From NCBI RefSeq assembly GCF_022398315.1, contig NZ_JAKEVF010000002.1, positions 719,279 to 783,278 on the forward strand: a DNA stretch of 64,000 nucleotides, written 5' to 3'. The stretch comes from Shewanella sp. Isolate11. GTDB taxonomy: Bacteria > Pseudomonadota > Gammaproteobacteria > Enterobacterales > Shewanellaceae. The number at the start of each line of letters is the position of its first letter. The stretch's first letter is position 1. The notes beneath the pieces are model-generated. The model was not told the origin of the DNA and did not search any database. It saw nothing but the letters and a program-made list of their open reading frames with translations. Positions 62,201 to 64,000 of this stretch are shown here, in pieces. Both the position numbers and the translations under genes were made by a program.

Positions 62201-62292
62201 ATATCACCAGTAAAGCCACTGGCTGCCAAAGCACCAAGAAAATCGAAGTACACTGGCTCAAGCATTTGTTGATGAGATAACTTTGGAAGCAT
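59248..62292 (-). CDS. ydiJ: FAD- and Fe-S-containing 2-hydroxyacid dehydrogenase YdiJ
   Basis: 1014 residues, the length of E. coli YdiJ (D-2-hydroxyglutarate dehydrogenase activity reported). The N-terminal PCMH FAD domain has FSARGGGTGTNG near 82-94, and a C-terminal FAD-oxidase cap follows. A ferredoxin-like region carries CLACKACTSQCP (about 666-677) and an earlier Cys set near CNGNGLCF. A C-terminal CCG domain has CCGMAG near 938. It probably feeds electrons to the quinone pool. Shewanella also uses a related lactate dehydrogenase, so lactate cannot be ruled out as substrate. Confidence 0.92.
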   Translation of the reverse strand: MLPKLSHQQMLEPVYFDFLGALAASGFTGDIDKRYSARLAQATDNSVYQFLPQAVLYPRNQTDVRIVLKLAAKPEFEKVVFSARGGGTGTNGQALTHGLVLDLSRYMNRVLEVNAEEGWVRVEAGVIKDALNDVLRPYGYFFSPDLSTSNRATLGGMINTDASGAGSLVYGKTSDHVLELTSVLYDGSVLETKSLNQAALSELEQIESLTLGDILQREIAKLTREHRDEVEARFPKLNRFLTGYDLKNVWNESLDQFNLSRIITGSEGTLAVVTEAKLDITKLPTTRMMVNIKYDSFQSALRHAPDLVKANATVVETIDSKVLNLAKQDIIWHSVSSLIEEVPGSVIDGLNMVEFAGETEEVEQKLQHLCAMLDAQVAAQQAGLLGYQVTADKTSINTIYAMRKKAVGLLGATKGSRKPIAFAEDTAVPPEKLADYIMEFRALLDSHQLQYGMFGHVDAGVLHVRPALDMCDPNDERLLKTVSDQVAALTLKYGGLMWGEHGKGVRGEYGPSVFGDKLFGILEDVKWLFDPLNKLNPGKLVAPRDGGPLKYNVDSTKRGAFDRQIPVNTREAFPDVMNCNGNGLCFNYSVYSPMCPSFKVTGDRVQSPKGRAGLMREWLRLLESEGVDVEALAKAKPLGLLQRTQNTLKKDKEYDYSHEVMESLKGCLACKACTSQCPVKVDVPKFRAQFFNIYYQRYLRPVKDYLVAGIEDSLPLMAMMPRVTNAVSQNKLSQWVIKQSLGYVDAPALSVPTLKQRLENHSCRGYDLSALQQIPVESRDQYVLVVQDPFNSFYEADTVYHLILLIEKLGFKPVLLPFKPNGKPIHIKGFLDKFAKTAKSSADFLNQVFALNMPLIGVDPAMVLCYRDEYKEVLGDERGEFHVQVVNEWLLKVIEQRDDLPSGDTQFTWFSHCTESTAKPNTAKEWQTIFAKFGATLNTVNLGCCGMAGTYGHESENQQRSKALFEMSWEQAIKQLPAEQILVSGYSCRSQVKRFGGFKPKHPVQALLALLGNE

Positions 62293-62336
62293 GGATTATG
62301 TCTATTATGGTTAAAAAATTGTTGAGCCATTATAAA

Positions 62337-62364
62337 CAAAAAAAAGCCGCTAAAAAGCGGCTTC
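62337..62364 (-). terminator. ppsA terminator
   Basis: Minus strand AAGCCGCT-tttt-AGCGGCTT followed by eight T, 36 bases after the ppsA stop. Confidence 0.85.
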
Positions 62365-62398
62365 TGTCAATTAACAAATTCTTTTCACAGAATGTTTA

Positions 62399-64000
62399 TT
62401 AACCGTGTTGTTCACCTAGGTATAACCAAGTGTCGATAACGGTATCTGGGTTTAGCGATACAGTATCGATACCTTGCTCTACTAACCAAGCAGCAAAGTC
62501 GGCATGATCTGAAGGTCCTTGACCACAAATCCCCACGTAAGCACCTTTCGCTTTAGCAGCCTTGATAGCCATTGCTAATAGGGCTTTAACGGCTTCGTTA
62601 CGCTCATCAAACAGGTGACTAATGATGCCTGAGTCACGGTCAAGACCAAGGGTTAACTGGGTCAAATCGTTTGAGCCGATAGAGAAACCATCGAAGATTT
62701 CAAGGAACTGTTCTGCAAGCAGCGCGTTAGAAGGCAATTCACACATCATGATGACACGTAGACCATCTTTACCACGTTCTAAACCTTGCTCTTTCAGTAG
62801 CTCGATAACCTGACGGCCTTCCTCCAACGTACGAACGAATGGGATCATAATCTCAACATTCTTCAGACCCATCTCACCACGCACACGCTTAATCGCTTCA
62901 CACTCTAGCGCGAAACAGTCACGGAAAGATTCTGAGATGTAACGGCTAGCGCCACGGAAGCCCAACATTGGGTTTTCTTCTTCTGGCTCATAGCGGTCAC
63001 CACCAACTAAGTTAGCGTACTCGTTAGACTTAAAGTCTGACATACGTACAATCACTTTCTTCGGATGGAAAGCCGATGCGATTGTCGCGATACCTTCAAC
63101 CAAACGCGCAACATAGTACTCAACAGGAGAGTCATAACCGGCGATCATCTCGTGGATCTCAGCTTGCAACTCAGCCGTTTGATCGTTGAACTCAAGTAAG
63201 GCTTTAGGGTGAATACCAATCATACGGTTGATGATGAACTCAAGACGTGCAAGGCCTACGCCTTCGCTAGGTAGACGAGCAAAGTCAAACGCTCTGTCTG
63301 GATTACCCACGTTCATCATAATTTTCATCGGCAATTCCGGCATAGAATCAACGCGCGAAGAGATCACATCAAAATCTTGAATACCTTCATAGATGAAGCC
63401 TGTATCGCCTTCTGCACAAGACACGGTAACTTGCTGACCATGTTTAATCTTATCTGTGATGTCGCCACAACCCACAACCGCAGGAACACCTAATTCACGA
63501 GCGATAATCGCTGCGTGACAAGTACGACCACCACGGTTTGTCACAATCGCGCTGGCACGCTTCATGATAGGTTCCCAATCTGGGTCAGTCATGTCAGTAA
63601 CCAGTACATCGCCTTCTTGGATCTGGTCCATATCTTCGATTGAAGCCAATACTTTAGCAGTACCGTTACCAATCTTATGGCCGATAGCACGACCTTCACC
63701 AATCACATCACCTTTACTCTTAAGGTGGTAGCGCTCGATGAGCTGCACATCTTCACGTGAACGTACGGTTTCAGGACGCGCCTGAACGATATAAAGCTTG
63801 CCATCGTTACCGTCTTTTGCCCACTCGATGTCCATTGGACGACCATAGTGTTTCTCGATGATCATGGCTTGTTTCGCCAATTCCATCACTTCATCATCGT
63901 TAATTGAAAAATGACGACGCTGCTCAGCAGGCACATCCTCAATCTTAACTTGCTTGCCGTGACTTAAGTCATCAGAGTAAACCATTTGAATCAACTTGCT
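62399..64000 (-). CDS. ppsA: phosphoenolpyruvate synthase, C-terminal part (gene continues past the window)
   Basis: Converts pyruvate and ATP to PEP, AMP and phosphate in gluconeogenesis. The frame is open to base 64000 ([12 protein letters not shown]...), so the true start lies outside. Visible parts are the end of the nucleotide-binding domain ([11 protein letters not shown]...[12 protein letters not shown]), the phosphohistidine domain with the catalytic His in [14 protein letters not shown], and the TIM-barrel with the active-site Cys in [10 protein letters not shown]. About 534 residues of a roughly 790-residue protein are present. Confidence 0.96.
   Translation of the reverse strand, partial: SKLIQMVYSDDLSHGKQVKIEDVPAEQRRHFSINDDEVMELAKQAMIIEKHYGRPMDIEWAKDGNDGKLYIVQARPETVRSREDVQLIERYHLKSKGDVIGEGRAIGHKIGNGTAKVLASIEDMDQIQEGDVLVTDMTDPDWEPIMKRASAIVTNRGGRTCHAAIIARELGVPAVVGCGDITDKIKHGQQVTVSCAEGDTGFIYEGIQDFDVISSRVDSMPELPMKIMMNVGNPDRAFDFARLPSEGVGLARLEFIINRMIGIHPKALLEFNDQTAELQAEIHEMIAGYDSPVEYYVARLVEGIATIASAFHPKKVIVRMSDFKSNEYANLVGGDRYEPEEENPMLGFRGASRYISESFRDCFALECEAIKRVRGEMGLKNVEIMIPFVRTLEEGRQVIELLKEQGLERGKDGLRVIMMCELPSNALLAEQFLEIFDGFSIGSNDLTQLTLGLDRDSGIISHLFDERNEAVKALLAMAIKAAKAKGAYVGICGQGPSDHADFAAWLVEQGIDTVSLNPDTVIDTWLYLGEQHG

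Overview
The window is gene-dense bacterial chromosome from a marine gammaproteobacterium, most likely Shewanella. The pointers are a Shewanella-like order of genes, a monomeric isocitrate dehydrogenase, leucine dehydrogenase beside a LiuR-like palindrome, a DUF4826 protein, an MsrB-MsrA fusion, and dispersed ATACCAAT/ATTGGTAT-ended repeats. The genus call rests on protein recognition and gene order, not on a database search. I see no prophage, CRISPR array, tRNA, rRNA, integron or complete insertion sequence.

Layout. 1-5.8 kb: rlmA, an unknown protein, sbcB, cdd, a beta-hydroxyacid dehydrogenase and a hotdog thioesterase. 6.3-12.6 kb: the fatty-acid block on the minus strand, yceD-rpmF-plsX-fabH-fabD-fabG-acpP-fabF, with a strong terminator between acpP and fabF. 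12.9-19.2 kb: maf/yceF, a HAD phosphatase, rluC, and divergent rne with an almost 600-base spacer. 19.3-29.5 kb: SulP transporter, msrBA, a 2OG-Fe(II) oxygenase, ylqF/rbgA, a low-molecular-weight tyrosine phosphatase, a 41-residue membrane micro-protein, an exported ATP-dependent DNA ligase, dgkA, an SpmAB-like membrane protein and rsmF. 29.5-30.06 kb: a gap holding a candidate small RNA. 30-37 kb: the minus-strand run apbC, udk, dcd, pabC, mltG, tmk, holB, pilZ, tatD, mostly overlapping or tightly spaced. 37-41.2 kb: metG, a NIF3-like protein, a small protein with a histone-H1-like tail, and a glycine-zipper envelope protein.

41.3-46.1 kb holds the N-degron machinery together (aat, bpt, clpA, clpS) with infA. 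cspD and the monomeric icd follow. 49.1-54.9 kb is the plus-strand run rluE-nudJ-mnmA-hflD-purB-roxA. 55-59.2 kb holds a DUF4826 protein, leucine dehydrogenase, an unknown tail-anchored protein, a MarR regulator, a GNAT acetyltransferase and a DUF1285 protein. The window closes with the YdiJ-type FAD/Fe-S dehydrogenase and the C-terminal half of phosphoenolpyruvate synthase.

Most content is housekeeping: fatty acid and phospholipid synthesis, RNA and ribosome modification, nucleotide metabolism, protein turnover and central carbon metabolism. I did not find a clearly new multi-gene system. The most novel-looking items are small: a structured non-coding RNA (29862-29966), a 41-residue membrane protein (24880-25005), a short protein with a Lys/Ala/Pro tail (40246-40602), a family of small terminal-inverted-repeat elements, and a near-leaderless start for yceD.
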